Below are positions 11,031 to 21,154 of a stretch of 64,000 nt of DNA, in pieces; the first letter of the stretch is position 1, and every line of letters starts with the position of its first letter. The DNA comes from Eonycteris spelaea (Eukaryota; Chordata; Mammalia; Chiroptera; Pteropodidae): assembly GCA_003508835.1 (NCBI GenBank), contig PUFA01000006.1, positions 8,990,001-9,054,000 on the forward strand, in the 5' to 3' direction. The notes beneath the pieces are model-generated. The model did no database searches. It was not told the DNA's origin and saw nothing but the letters and a program-made list of their open reading frames with translations. The translations under genes were made by a program, and so were the position numbers.

Positions 11031-11899
11031 TCATCCAGCACAAATTTCCTTCCTCTTCCTATGCCCAGACCCATGTAAACTTCAAACCACATCACTTATA
11101 GCACTGCTGGATACAAAAGGACACCACCTTGATTTTATGTATAGGTTTGTAGCTTAAAAGAGGAAACGCTCTTTCATGTTATCCTCTAAGCAGCTGGAAC
11201 CAAAGGTTCTTGGACTGAATGATAGATGTGCTTGGAAGAGCTGCTTTGATAACTGGCTTGAGTTGGGGATTGGGTGAGACCCAGGAATATCCTTAAGTAA
11301 CATTAGAGTTAAACTGCTTTCTAAAGAGAGTAGGTCCATTTACCTGCAGGACTTTTGCAAAGAGATTGAGTGTGGTGTGTGAGTCAGGAACAGAGCTGAA
11401 TTATTCTGAACAATGGAGGAGATGGTTTATAATGGGCTAGGAGAGGAAAGAAAGAGCCAAGTGGTGGCTCAAGAGAGAAGAGACTTTGGGGGAACAATGG
11501 AAGCATTTAAGAGGGACCTAAATAAAGCAATTGGGCTACTCATATAAATGCACAGAGATGTACCTTTGTATTAGAGATGTTACACAGGGACACATACACC
11601 CTAACATATAAGCATGGAGTTATCGGGATGCATGTAAGTAAACCCTGTGTGTGTGTGCACGTGCATGCACGTGAGCGCACATGAACTCATGCTCTCTGAC
11701 ACTGGAGACAGCTGCTCTCTAAGCCTATGGACATGTGGTCTGTATTAACCCTTCTCCATTGGCAACCCTCCACGCTATGAGCCTGGGCTGGTGTCAGAAT
11801 TTTTCTGTTTGCAGCAGTGGGGCTCAGATACCTGTATTTAGCTTACCAGACTGAGCAAGATGGTGGGATACACAGAGAAAATGATATTTCTCACTCACT
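11031..11899. other. Unique DNA, nothing recognised
   Basis: No repeat family or gene seen apart from the alternating purine/pyrimidine stretch listed separately at 11646-11673. Confidence 0.45.
11646..11673. repeat. Alternating pyrimidine/purine tract with palindromic double E-box
   Basis: All 28 bases alternate pyrimidine and purine, a composition favouring Z-DNA. Its second half, 11658-11673, is the perfect palindrome cacgtgcatgcacgtg, with a CACGTG E-box at each end. No gene is nearby, so any regulatory role is speculative. Confidence 0.8.
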
Positions 11900-12365
11900 T
11901 GAATAATATGTACTTTTATGCTTGTAAAAGTAATATGCACAATCATTATGATAAGTCAGGCTTTGTGCTAAGCCCTGGGAATGTAACAATGAGCAAATGC
12001 CTTCATGAAGCTTATGTTCTTATGCTGTAGATAGACATAAAACATGCCGGGTACATTTCATGGGTGCACGAAAGGGGATACTTGGGATACCTTAGGAGTG
12101 TATGATAAAGGGATGAGCCCAGCCTGTGAAGACCTAAAAGAGACTCAGAGTGTTTGAGTTATAGAGAGGGAGGAAGAGAGCAACAGAAGGTGAGGCTGGA
12201 AATGGACACAGGCCAGATCACAAAGGGCTTGTAAAATATGTTCAAGGATTTGAACTTGATCCTGAGGGCCACAGGGAGCCATTGAAGAGTTTATAGCTCA
12301 GAAGAGGGGCATGCTTAGTATTGCTTTCTAGAAAGATCACTCTGGCTTCACCGTGCATGCTGAGT
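11900..12365 (-). mobile_element. L2 LINE fragment, minus strand
   Basis: The antisense L2 3' end ('ctttgtgctaagccctggga', 'atgaagcttatgttct') continues into antisense coding text: 'ccagatcacaaagggcttg', 'ccacagggagccattgaag', 'gatcactctggct'. Order and orientation fit one L2 copy. Confidence 0.65.
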
Positions 12366-12564
12366 CCTTCCCTTAGAGCCAGGCCCTTTAAGAGCCTCTG
12401 TGATGAAAGACAGCAAAGCCCAGCCAGAGCCCAGATCACAGGGCTGGCTGGACCTGGTCCCCCAAAATGGGCTGGCTTCTCCTTCCAGTTACGCTGGCCT
12501 ACTGTGCACAGGTTGAGGCCTCATGGTGACAACACAGAGTCATTTTAGGATATTCGATTTTAAT

Positions 12565-12650
12565 TAACATTTACTGAGTGCCTAAAACTTGCCTGGTTGG
12601 ATTATGTCATTTCATGCTCATTGCAGCCTTGAGACATGCAGAAAGTGAGT
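12565..12650 (-). mobile_element. MIR SINE fragment
   Basis: 'aacatttactgagtgccta' and 'catttcatgctcattgcagcc' match the antisense MIR 3' part. Short and diverged. Confidence 0.45.
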
Positions 12651-12699
12651 CTCATTTGAGAGGAAAGTGGAGAGAAGAAGAGGCAGGCGATTGGTCTTG

Positions 12700-12895
12700 T
12701 GGAGTTCCTTCTGCATTCCAGGTACAGAGCTAGGGGCTATCTAGGAGATAGGGACTGTTATCCTCATTTTAAGATAAGGAAGCTGACCTCTGAGGTGAAG
12801 CAGTTTATCCAAGAACACCAAGTGAGTGGTACAACTGGGATTTTTTTTGTCCCCAATTGTTAGGCTGCAAGTCAAGTTTATTCTGCTAGATCATT
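12700..12895 (-). mobile_element. MIR SINE
   Basis: Antisense MIR landmarks are in order: 'gttatcctcattttaagat', 'ggaagctgacctctgaggt', 'tatccaagaacaccaagtg' and 'aactgggattt'. Most of the element is present. Confidence 0.65.
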
Positions 12896-13219
12896 TCCTA
12901 AAAACTTAACAGAAAATCCTCTCTTGCTTGAAGTCTTCCTGGGTCCTGGGTGCTGCTTGGGGAAGACACAACGGAGCAACGACAGAGGTGCAGGGCACCC
13001 TCATGCTGGCGAACAGCAAAGGTGAGCTCTTCAGGCCCTTGGGGTGGTGCAGCCTCCCACACTCTCTTGTAGCCCATCTGGAGATGGAATTCAGGGCTGC
13101 AGGAGGCAGAGGTCAAGACCACTGTTATTTGCACTCAGTCATCACATGTGTTATCTATCCCTCTTGGGGTTAGATTGTAGGAAAACACGGAAGAGCAAGG
13201 ACAAGTGGCAGGAGGCAAC
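12896..13219. other. Unique DNA, nothing recognised
   Basis: No gene or repeat is supported. Short overlapping frames on both strands have no motif. Confidence 0.4.
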
Positions 13220-13412
13220 ATAGTATAGTGAGAGGGTATGAGTTTTAGAGCCAGAGCTCTCTGGGTTTAAATCCAAGCTCTTTTCTTTAAGAGCTCTGGA
13301 ACCTTCGTGCTATAACAAGTCACCTTGAGTCACCATCTCTCCCTGTGGCATCTTGGGCACGTGTCTTTGTGTCTCCATTTCCATATCTGTAAAATGAAGA
13401 TAATGGAACTTA
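13220..13412 (+). mobile_element. MIR SINE
   Basis: 'caacatagtatagtgagagg', 'gagttttagagccagagc', 'tgggtttaaatccaagctc', then 'ctccatttccatatctgtaa', 'aatgaagataatgg'. An extra segment in the middle suggests an internal insertion or partial duplication of the element. Confidence 0.65.
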
Positions 13413-13416
13413 AGGT

Positions 13417-13641
13417 AGCAGTCCTCAACCTTTTGGGCACCAGGGTCTGGTGCTCCTATGAGAATCTAATGCCCGATGATCTCAGGTGGAGCTGAGGTGG
13501 CGATGCTAGTGCTGGGGAGCATTTGCAATACAGATGAAGCTTGGCTTGCTCTCCCACTGCTCACTTCCTGCTATGCAGCCTGGTTCCTAAAAGGCCATGG
13601 ACCCAGTACCAATGCGTGGGCTGAGGGTTGGGGACCCCTGA
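13417..13641. mobile_element. MER1-like hAT-Charlie MITE, copy 1
   Basis: Terminal inverted repeats are clear: 'cagtcctcaacctttt' on the left and '..gggttggggacccctg' on the right. The interior reads 'gctcctatgagaatctaatg', 'ctgaggtggcgatgctagtg', 'ctgctatgcagcctggttcc'. Flanks share 'ttaagg', the trace of an 8-bp target duplication. The copy at 44638-44860 has the same interior. This is a nonautonomous DNA transposon with no coding capacity. Confidence 0.75.
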
Positions 13642-14544
13642 TTTAAGGAACAGAATTGTTCTGCAGATTAGTGAAACAAACGATGCATCAGGCCAGTATC
13701 TGCATGTTCTGTATTCTCAGTAACAGTTATTGGCATCCTTTCACTTACGAGCTGAACCTGTAAGATGAGGATACTCATACCCTTAGCATAAAGTTTAGGG
13801 GGGGTTGTGGGAATTAAATGCCAAAATGTGTATAATAATGGCCAACAGCCAGTCCATGTGGGTGCACCACCCTGTGTCTGCTTCAGTTTCCCTTTTCCTG
13901 GATCTGTATATGAGCAATGGCCAGATGTTTTCACTAACTGCAAATATTTGCTGAAAATTTTCAAGGCTGTTTTTTTTTGGTTTTGTTTTGTCAGTCCTTC
14001 AGGGAGTAGCTTAGATTGTGTTTGTTCCTTCACACCCCCTCTCTGCTTTCACGCAGGGCTGCTGGTAGACTATAAAATAATAAAATTATTCTCTCTCCCC
14101 AGATAGTAATCCCACATTACTTCACTTTATCATTTATACACATCTTTTGAGCAGAGTTTCCTCTGCCCTCATTACAAAGAGTAATGAGGGGCAAGCCAGC
14201 TCTGGCTATAATTGCAGCCACAGAGCCTTACTCCAATTTAGCAATGCTGAAGTTCTCAGAACCCGGCTAGGAATGGTGAAGTGGGAGATAAGGGAGCACC
14301 CCTTGCCTTGGTGTTCATACTCCACCCATCCCTAAAGTTGGCAACAGGTTGATCAGAATTCTGCAGTCAGCACAGAAGCTGTCAACTGAGGGACCCTTCT
14401 GGTTGGGAGGCCAATTATCCTCTACTCAAGTCAAGCCCCTTTTTGGTTGCCAGAGACTGACTTTGGCCTTCAAATCTCCCTTTATTTCCCATCCTATTTT
14501 CCTGCTTTTTTTCTCAGCAAAATTTCTCATGAGTCATGCTCCGT
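13642..14544. other. Unique DNA, nothing recognised
   Basis: No repeat or gene is seen. Overlapping opposite-strand frames of 121 and 99 codons near 13668-14106 have no motifs. Confidence 0.45.
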
Positions 14545-15198
14545 CTCTACTTCCTATCCACCCAGGAGCCTGTTCTTGTCCCTGTACTGAGAGAGCTTGG
14601 TCAAGGTGGCTGATGACTTGCATGTTGCTACATCAAAAGTCAATCTCAGAAACCGTTGGTTTTCAGGAGCCATGTTCCATGACTTCTTAGTAGCATTGGA
14701 CACTGCTGACCATGCCCTTTCCTGAAATGCTTTCGTCACTTGACTTCTGGATCATCAGTCTCTCTTATTTTTTCTTCCTACTTCATTGGCTTTGCCTCTT
14801 CAGTCTCTTTTAAATTCATCTTGTCCTCAGGGCCTCAAAACCTCTTCTTCATTTCTGCTCAAGCTAATCCAGGAGAATGGCTTTCAATAGCACCTGGATG
14901 CTGATGACTCCAACTTACATCTTTAGCCTGACCTTATCCTTTGAACCCCAGACTCACATGTTGGCCTTTCTACTTGATTCTCTCCATGGAGTCTACGGAA
15001 CATCTCAGTTTTAACATGTCCTATGCCAAACTATTGATTTTTTCCTTTCAAACTTACTCTTCCTTCTGCTTTCTCTATCAAGTCTATGTCAACTTAACTT
15101 TTCTCCTTCCTCAGGCCAAATATCTTGAAGTTGTTCTGGACTCTTGGCCTTTCTTCACACCCCACTTTCAATTAATTAGTGAATTCTTTCACTATTTT
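14545..15198 (+). mobile_element. L2 LINE, first part (split copy)
   Basis: L2 ORF2-region landmarks occur in order: 'ggtggctgatgacttgcat', 'cattggacactgctgacca', 'cacctggatgctgatgact', 'ttaacatgtcctatgccaaa', and 'caggccaaatatcttgaag' with 'ttctggactcttggc'. It stops at 'attctttcactattt', where the HAL1 copy begins. The next piece of the L2 follows after that insertion at 17532. Confidence 0.75.
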
Positions 15199-15569
15199 AC
15201 TTACTTATTTATTTCTTTTTTAATTTTATTTATTTTAATTAGTTTCAAGTATACGTACATTGGTTAGACATCTATATAGTTTGTAAAAACAATCCTCCAA
15301 TTGCTCCCTCCCTCCCTGACCCTCCACCTAGCCAACATATTAATGCTAACTGCATTCCCTATGTGTGCTCCCCTCCCTGTGACCATCCATCAGCTACTAA
15401 TTTGTACTTCTTTAACCCTTCACCCCATTTCTCAGCCCCTCCCCTCTGTCCGTCACCAAATTGTCCACTATATTTGTGAGTCTGTTTTTGATTAGTTTGC
15501 TTTTTATTCCTTAGATTCCACATATAAGTGAAATCATATAGTGTTTATCTTTGTCTGACTTAAATACCT

Positions 15570-15740
15570 TCTAGGTCCATCAAAGCAATATCTTTTCCAT
15601 CCCCTTCCTTTTAGTCTGTGTGTGTCTTTTAATCTGAAGTGAGTCTCTTGTAGGCAGCATGTAGGGGTCTTGTTTTCTATCCATTCACCACTCTATCTTT
15701 AGTTGGAGCACTTAATTCTTTTCCATTTGAGGTACTTATT
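15570..15740 (-). pseudogene. ORF2 endonuclease N-terminal remnant
   Basis: Just downstream of ORF1, translated text gives 'CLQETHFRLKDTHRLKGRGW', the well-known start of the L1 ORF2 endonuclease domain (the Gln-Glu-Thr-His motif carries the catalytic Glu). After about 30 more residues the sequence passes directly into L1 3' UTR. No reverse transcriptase region exists, so the deletion removed nearly all of ORF2. Confidence 0.7.
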
Positions 15741-15798
15741 GATAGGAATGTAGTTGTTACCATTCTTTATTCCTGTTTTTGATACATGTTTTTTCTTC

Positions 15799-16658
15799 TT
15801 AAAGAAGTCCCTCCAACATTTCCTGTAATACTGGCTTGGTGGTGATAAATTCCTTTAGCTTATTTTTGTCTGGGAAGCTCTTTATCTGTCCTTCAACTCT
15901 AAATGATAGCTTTGCTGGATAAAGTATTCTTGGTTGTAGATCCTGGGTCTTCATCCTGAAATATTTTGTGCCAAGCCCTTCTGTCCTGCATAGTTTCTTT
16001 TGAGAAATCAGCTGCCAGTCTTATGGGTGTTCCCTTATAGGTAACTATCTGCTTTCTCTTGCTGCTTTTAAGATTCTTTCTTTGTATTTAACTTTGGCAT
16101 TTTAATTATGATGTGTCTTGGTGTGGGCCTCTTTGGATCCCTGGTTTTTGGATTCTCTGAGCTTCCTGGGGTTTATGTCCATTTCCTTCACCAGGTTAGG
16201 GAAGTTTTCCATCATTATTTCTTCAAACAGCTGTTCAACATCTTGTTTTCTTCAGTACACATGAAGATGGATATTTCCCTTAATAGTGTCCCATATGCTC
16301 CTTAAATTATTTTTATAGTCTTGGCATCTTTTCTCTTGCCATTCTGATTGAGTGTCCTTGGCTTTCCTTCCTCTAGATAGGGCATTTGATCCTTTCTTTA
16401 TTCACTTTGTTTATTCCTTTGTTTATTCCATTTAATATACTTCTCATCTCAGATAATGTGTTCTTCATTTCAGACTGGTTCCCTTTTATAATTTCCATTT
16501 CCATTTTTATGTTTTTTTATCTCTTTGTTGAAGTTCTCACTGAATTTATCTACACTTCCCAAAAGTTCATTGAGCATCTTTATAACCAGTGTTTTGAACT
16601 CTGCATCTGTTAGATTACTTGACTCCATTATATCTGGATCTCTGTTCTGTTCTCTCAT
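15799..16658 (-). pseudogene. L1/HAL1 ORF1 remnant (RNA-binding ORF1p)
   Basis: ORF1p is the trimeric coiled-coil RNA-binding protein of L1. The best open piece (16470-16658) starts with Met and reads 'ESSNLTDAEFKTLVIKMLNE' followed by a Lys/Glu-rich heptad-like coiled coil. Near the other end 'KERILKAARE' and 'LQPRILYPAKLSF..GQIKSF' match the conserved C-terminal domain, ending 'EMLEGLL' and a stop at about 15799. Length, about 286 codons, is near normal. In-frame stops after residue 62 and in the C-terminal half show it is not functional. Confidence 0.8.
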
Positions 16659-17531
16659 ATGGTTTCTGTTCTTTGTCTTTCCATTGTGTTGGTTTCTCTG
16701 TACTAAGTAAAACTCCAGTCTCCCAGTCTTATTAGTGTGGATTTGTGAAGTAGGTGTCTAGTGGCATGGTCCTGAGAAGGGTTCAGCTGCAGGCTAAATT
16801 TAGCCCAAGTCTCTGCCCTCCAGGGCTAGGTTAAGATTCAGCAAGCAATCCACAGATGCTGTGCTTATAGTTGCCTCAAAAGGCCACACCAGAAACCGAG
16901 GCCAGCTGCCTCCAGTGTGAGTCTCAGCAAGTAGCACCAGACCGCTAAGGATACACCTGGATGTGGCGTGGGTGGGGCTGCGAGTTGGGGGAGGTGGGGT
17001 TTCAGGGGATCCTCTGGGCAGAGCGACCTCTGATATCAGTTTGATGATGTCATGGCTATGGCGGTGCTATGTCCGCGCACTGGGAATGGGGAGGGCCCAA
17101 AGGAACAGTGGATGCCTCCGGCACATCAGTATAGAGCGAATCTCCCCTCGGACCTCGCTCTGACAACTCAGTGTCTCCCAGGTGCCCACTGTGTGCAGCC
17201 AGACTGGCACCGGTGCTCAGAGCAAGCAGGTCCATGACCTCGAAAATCCGCTTTTGGATGCGGCCCGTTTAAGAGGCGTCTGCCGCTGCTGCTGCGCCGG
17301 AGCCTCCATCTCACTCAGCCGCTGGAGACAGGGCAGCTTCATGTTCTCGCTCCATCCTACTTTCTGCCGTTGCGGGGTGATTCCTTGGATTTCTCCCTAG
17401 TTGTATGGCTTGTTCATCAAGATCCCAGGTGATTTTTCCTTGCTGCTTGCTCCTTGTTTCTGTCACAACTTTGATTTGGTCGCCAGAGAGCTGAACGGAG
17501 CCTCCATCTTCTACACCATTTTTTTCCTCCC
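16659..17531 (-). promoter_or_regulatory. HAL1 5' UTR, CpG-rich internal promoter region
   Basis: By position this is the 5' UTR, which in L1 elements holds the internal Pol II promoter. The stretch 16960-17500 holds roughly 25-30 CpG dinucleotides, the densest group in the window, for example 'gtccgcgcactggg', 'gatgcggcccgttt', 'gctgcgccggagcc' and 'tgccgttgcggggtg'. The 5' terminus, read on the minus strand, is 'aaaaatggtgtagaagatgg' followed by 'aggctccgttcagctctc'. CpG retention suggests a relatively young insertion. Promoter activity is inferred, not shown. Confidence 0.55.
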
Positions 17532-18060
17532 TTGTAACTATTTAAAAAATATATCCTAAATGTTTCATTTTCACCATCACCAAATCTGTTCTTCTAGTTT
17601 AAGCCACTCTTATCTTGTGCCTGAATTAAAGCCTCCAAATGGTCTCCCTTCCTCTATCTTGGTCCCTTCCCCACTTTCTATATATGGCAGCTAATGTGGT
17701 CCATCATATCACCACTCTGCTCAAATTCTCCAGTGGCTCTCTGCCTTGGTCAGGATAAAACACTGAGTCAGCATCATCATCCACCAGCCTGTCATGGTCT
17801 GGCCTCTCACCACCTTGTCTATTTCTCTCCTTCACTCAGTTGACTTCAGAGCCCCCTTAACGCCTGCTTACTGAGCACATCAAGGCTACTCCTAGTTGCA
17901 CTGGCTCTTTCTTCTACCTGGAACACTCTACCTCCAGATAGCTGCATAGTTCACTCCTCACTTCTTTCAGGTCTCTGTTAAAGTGCTAACTATCAGAGGC
18001 TTCCTGAACTTCTGTATATAAAATTATCCTCTACCTTCTCTAATAATTTTTTAGAAATCT
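17532..18060 (+). mobile_element. L2 LINE, second part (split copy)
   Basis: L2 resumes after HAL1: 'aaaaaatatatcctaaatg', 'cctgaattaaagcctccaaa', 'tggtctcccttcctctat', 'ctgcctggaacactctacc'-like text near 17910-17930, and 'aggcttcctgaactt'. The junction with the 15198 end is collinear with L2, which makes the HAL1 a clean insertion into it. Confidence 0.7.
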
Positions 18061-18660
18061 GTCTTTTATTGTGGGCGGGTGTGTGTGTGTGGGGGGGGTG
18101 TTGTATATTTGTTTATATAGTTGCAACGGTGCTAATTTTTTGTGATTCTGCCTTGCATTTCTTTAAATATTTTATACGAAGTTATTTTATATTCTGTATC
18201 CAAAGTCTTTGTGTGCGAAGGTGTTAAATCTGTTGTTTGTTGAATCTGCTTTTATCATGGTGCTTTGTTTCCTTGTATGTTTGGTGTTCTTTGAATGTGA
18301 GTTTATATATACTTGATCTTAATTTATGGGAAAGTCTGAGGCAATACATTGAGAATGCTTTCCTGCAGAGGAGATTTATATTTACTTATGCTGGGCAACA
18401 GAGGGTAGCATCGACCAGAAATCTTTTGAGCACCACTTAGGATTTCTGGCTAAATATGAATCTAAGCTTAGCTCTCTGGCTGAAGTCTCAGTCCCTAGAT
18501 TGTACCTCTTCATAGTATGCTCACACTCAATTACTGCTCCCAGTTTATGGCCTTTTTCTTTCAACCCCTTGGAGATTTTTCTCATTTTATGAGAGCTCAA
18601 TAATATGCAGAAATTTTGTGTTGTGGAGTATATATTTTTTTTTGAGTAGAAGAGCCCCTC
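18061..18660 (-). mobile_element. L1M 5'-region fragment
   Basis: 'atcatggtgctttgtttccttgt', 'tttggtgttctttgaatgtgag', 'ctgcagaggagatttatatt' and 'taggatttctggctaaatatg' resemble the antisense 5' UTR of old L1M elements. It begins after a short TG/G-rich repeat (18073-18105). No 3' end or poly(T) is seen on its left, so how it arrived is unclear (rearrangement or partial deletion). It separates two parts of the L2. Confidence 0.45.
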
Positions 18661-18689
18661 GGAGAATCTCATTGGCCATAATTCCAGAA

Positions 18690-18905
18690 GTGGAAGCATC
18701 TTCTCACTATCTTGTCCACCCCCTTACTTACCCAGTTTTTTCTTCACAGTATTTAATCACCATCCAACACAGTACATTTTGTTTATTTACTTTATATCTT
18801 CCCCCACTAGAATGCAAGCCCCGTGAGGCAGGATTTGTTCATTGCTATATCCCAGTGCCTAAAACAATGTCTTGCATGTAGCAAATGTTCAGTAAATATT
18901 GAGCA
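18690..18905 (+). mobile_element. L2 LINE 3' end (probably same copy)
   Basis: 'actagaatgcaagccccgtg', 'ggcaggatttgttcattgct', 'atatcccagtgcctaaaac' and 'aaatgttcagtaaatattga' are the canonical L2 3' end. It continues the order of the pieces at 14545 and 17532 and is probably the terminus of the same insertion. Confidence 0.7.
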
Positions 18906-19839
18906 AATGCACAAGGACTCTCTTAAGTAGGTTCAAGCAGAGGTGGCTATGTTAGGAATGCACAGTGAGAGAAGGGAACCAGAAGACAATCCAAGAACTG
19001 GAGGTGTAGATGGGTTGAGCTCCAAAGATTAAACACAATGACTACTTTTGCTTCTGGAATCTTCTAGAAGCAGAATTCCCCTCCACTTCCACCCAATGTC
19101 TGCTTCCTCTCTTTCCTTATAATGTTCCATTACATTTGGCTTTGGTTTGCCATCATCCAAACTCAAGGCATCCTTTCAAATTCTTCTTTACCTGCTAACT
19201 CGAAAACTTTCTTTTTTTCCCCTTTGAGTCATATTCTTAAGAAAGAGGATTAAAGTGATTTAGCTTTTTGAAAGCCAGGCCACGTGGTCTCTGGGTAGCC
19301 CATGGGTTTTAAGAATGTTCTGGCTTCACGAGGCTTGGAAACTGTGGCTGCTTCTGAACATAGGTGGTTGTGTGGCCTTTGGTCAGGTGTCCACCCTCCA
19401 ACTCATTTAACTATGGCAAGCCAAAAGGATGTCCAGGTAAAATAAAACATGGAAACTGGGCAGCAGGTATCCGGAATAATATCCTTTAATAGGGGTATGA
19501 GTGGGGCAAACAAGAAACTGCTCAATTCAGAACTTCCTCTGAGGTTCGAATTATAAAGATTCAACTTTTGATGGAATAAATCAGTATTTTGAGAAGGTAG
19601 AGATTCACTCTGAGTGATGAAAAAATATCCAAGTCCAATCAAGAGAATGAGGCAGTAGTCCCAGGAAGATGTGATTACAGTGTAGAAAGTTATAGCCAGA
19701 TCAATTATATTGAACCATGTTTGAAGATAGTATGTTCTAACTAGCAGGGAGGAGATAGTAAGTCATCAATCAGAGAGCAAGAAACGGCAGTATCGCTTTT
19801 GTCCTGCAGGGGTAAAGAGGCCAACACACAGGTAGCAGA
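18906..19839. other. Unique DNA, nothing recognised
   Basis: No family match and no gene is seen. Confidence 0.4.
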
Positions 19840-20090
19840 TGTTTAGTGTGAGCTAGATAATCTAGTAGATAGACATTAATTAAATGATCCCCCCCCCCAC
19901 ACACACACAAGCTAAATGGCGCTTAAGGCTTAAGGAAGAGAACAGGAAACCATGAACGTTTGGAACAGTGAATTTGATCTAGGCTAGGGTGTCAGGAAAG
20001 GCTACTTGAGGAAATGACTTTGGGTTGTACATCTAAAGGTCACTTAGGAATTTAAAGAGGCAAAAGATGGGGATGGGAAGAATGTTCTAG
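19840..20090 (-). mobile_element. L2 LINE, minus strand, part 1
   Basis: Antisense L2 text: 'gtcaggaaaggctacttgag', 'gggatgggaagaatgttctag'. A short C-run/(CA)n (19889-19908) lies inside it. It breaks where a plus-strand L2 starts and seems to continue from about 20500. Confidence 0.5.
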
Positions 20091-20490
20091 ACCCTTGCAA
20101 ATGCCCAGAGATTTCTTGCCGTTCCTCAGATACATTTGTTCAGCACTTTTCTGACTCAAATGTTTGCATTTGCTTTTCTCTCTGCCTAGAAAGCACCCTC
20201 TCCACATAATCTTATGGCTCACTCTTTGCTCAATGATCACTTCTTCAGAGAGGGCTTCCCTGGCACTCTAGCTAGCACAGCACCCTGGACAGTCATTCTC
20301 CCCCTCCCTGCTTAATATTCATAGCACTTATTCATCTTCTGCTGTTGTATTGCATAATGCTTTGTTTATGACCTGTCTTCTTTGACTAGAACCTAAGGGC
20401 AATGATCTTTATCTTTTATTCACCACTGTATATCTACCATAGTGCCGGGATATAGTTTGCCTCAATAAATAATATCAAATGATTAAATTA
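20091..20490 (+). mobile_element. L2 LINE 3' part, plus strand, inside minus-strand L2
   Basis: 'tttgcttttctctctgccta', 'cttcagagagggcttccct', 'catagcacttattcatcttc', 'ctagaacctaagggcaatg', 'ctcaataaataatatc' run in the order of the L2 3' end. It is opposite in orientation to the L2 sequence on both sides. Confidence 0.65.
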
Positions 20491-20499
20491 AAGGGAACA

Positions 20500-21150
20500 A
20501 GGTACACCTAGAAATAGAAGAGAGGCCAGTGTACCTTGACTTTAATGAGCAAGAGGGAGGATAGCAAGAGAAGAGGTGAGAGAGGTAGGCAGAGGTCAGG
20601 GCACTGTAGGACAATATAAACTTTATTCAAAAATTTCATCTTCATTTTATGAATAAGGTTAAGCCACTGGAGGTTTTAAAGAGTAGGAGTATTGTGATGA
20701 AATTCCATTTGAAAAGACCTTTCTAGATTCCATGGAAAGAATAGATTTGGGGGATGAGGAACGTGGAGGGATGGAGACTACTGTCTTCCAGCCTGGAGAT
20801 AATGATGCCTTGGGTTCCGGAGGTGACACTGGGAGTGAAGAGAAGTAGAATTAAAATAAAGTGTATGCAGTAGAATCAGTGAGATGTGGAAATAGATTTG
20901 GACTTAGAGAGTGAGGAGAGAGAGGTCAAGGTTTAGTCCCAAGTTTCTGACTTTTGAAACTAATACTTGGTGGTCCATTGGCTGAAAATGGAACTTTGGA
21001 GGAGGAGTGTATATGTAAGGTCAGGAGAGAGTGAGAGAGAGCTGGAAAAATTAAAGACTATGGTCAGATCCTGAGATACTGGAATTAAAGATTTTAAGAT
21101 AACTGGGAATGTCTAAGAGATGGCCAAGTCCAGAGATAACCTTGGTATTC
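20500..21150 (-). mobile_element. L2 LINE, minus strand, part 2
   Basis: 'gaggccagtgtaccttgac', 'ggtcagggcactgtaggac', 'aagccactggaggttttaaa', 'aagacctttctagattcc', then 'aggtcaaggtttagtccc' and 'tctgacttttg' follow the antisense L2 coding order and continue part 1. Confidence 0.6.
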
Positions 21151-21154
21151 GGTA

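Larger units (their letters stand above)
15199..17531 (-). mobile_element. Near-complete half-L1 (HAL1) retroelement
   Basis: Read on the minus strand this is a complete L1-like order in only 2.3 kb. It has a GC-rich 5' UTR (17531 to about 16660), an ORF1 (16658 to about 15799), a short stretch of the ORF2 endonuclease N-terminus (about 15740-15570), then a direct jump to the L1 3' UTR ('gatttcacttatatgtgg') and an A-rich tail at about 15200. The rest of ORF2, normally about 3.8 kb, is missing. That is the defining structure of HAL1, which depends on ORF2 protein supplied by full-length L1s. 'actattt' flanks both ends (15191-15197 and 17537-17543) as a probable short target duplication inside an L2. 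The copy is dead because ORF1 carries stops and shifts. Confidence 0.85.

Noticed and set aside
13220..13412. tRNA-like 'gggtttaaatcc' B-box
   Set aside because: It is the tRNA-related head of a MIR SINE, not a tRNA gene; no cloverleaf can be drawn.
16958..17400. CpG-dense segment as a gene-associated CpG island
   Set aside because: It is explained by the 5' UTR of the HAL1 retroelement; no host exon follows.
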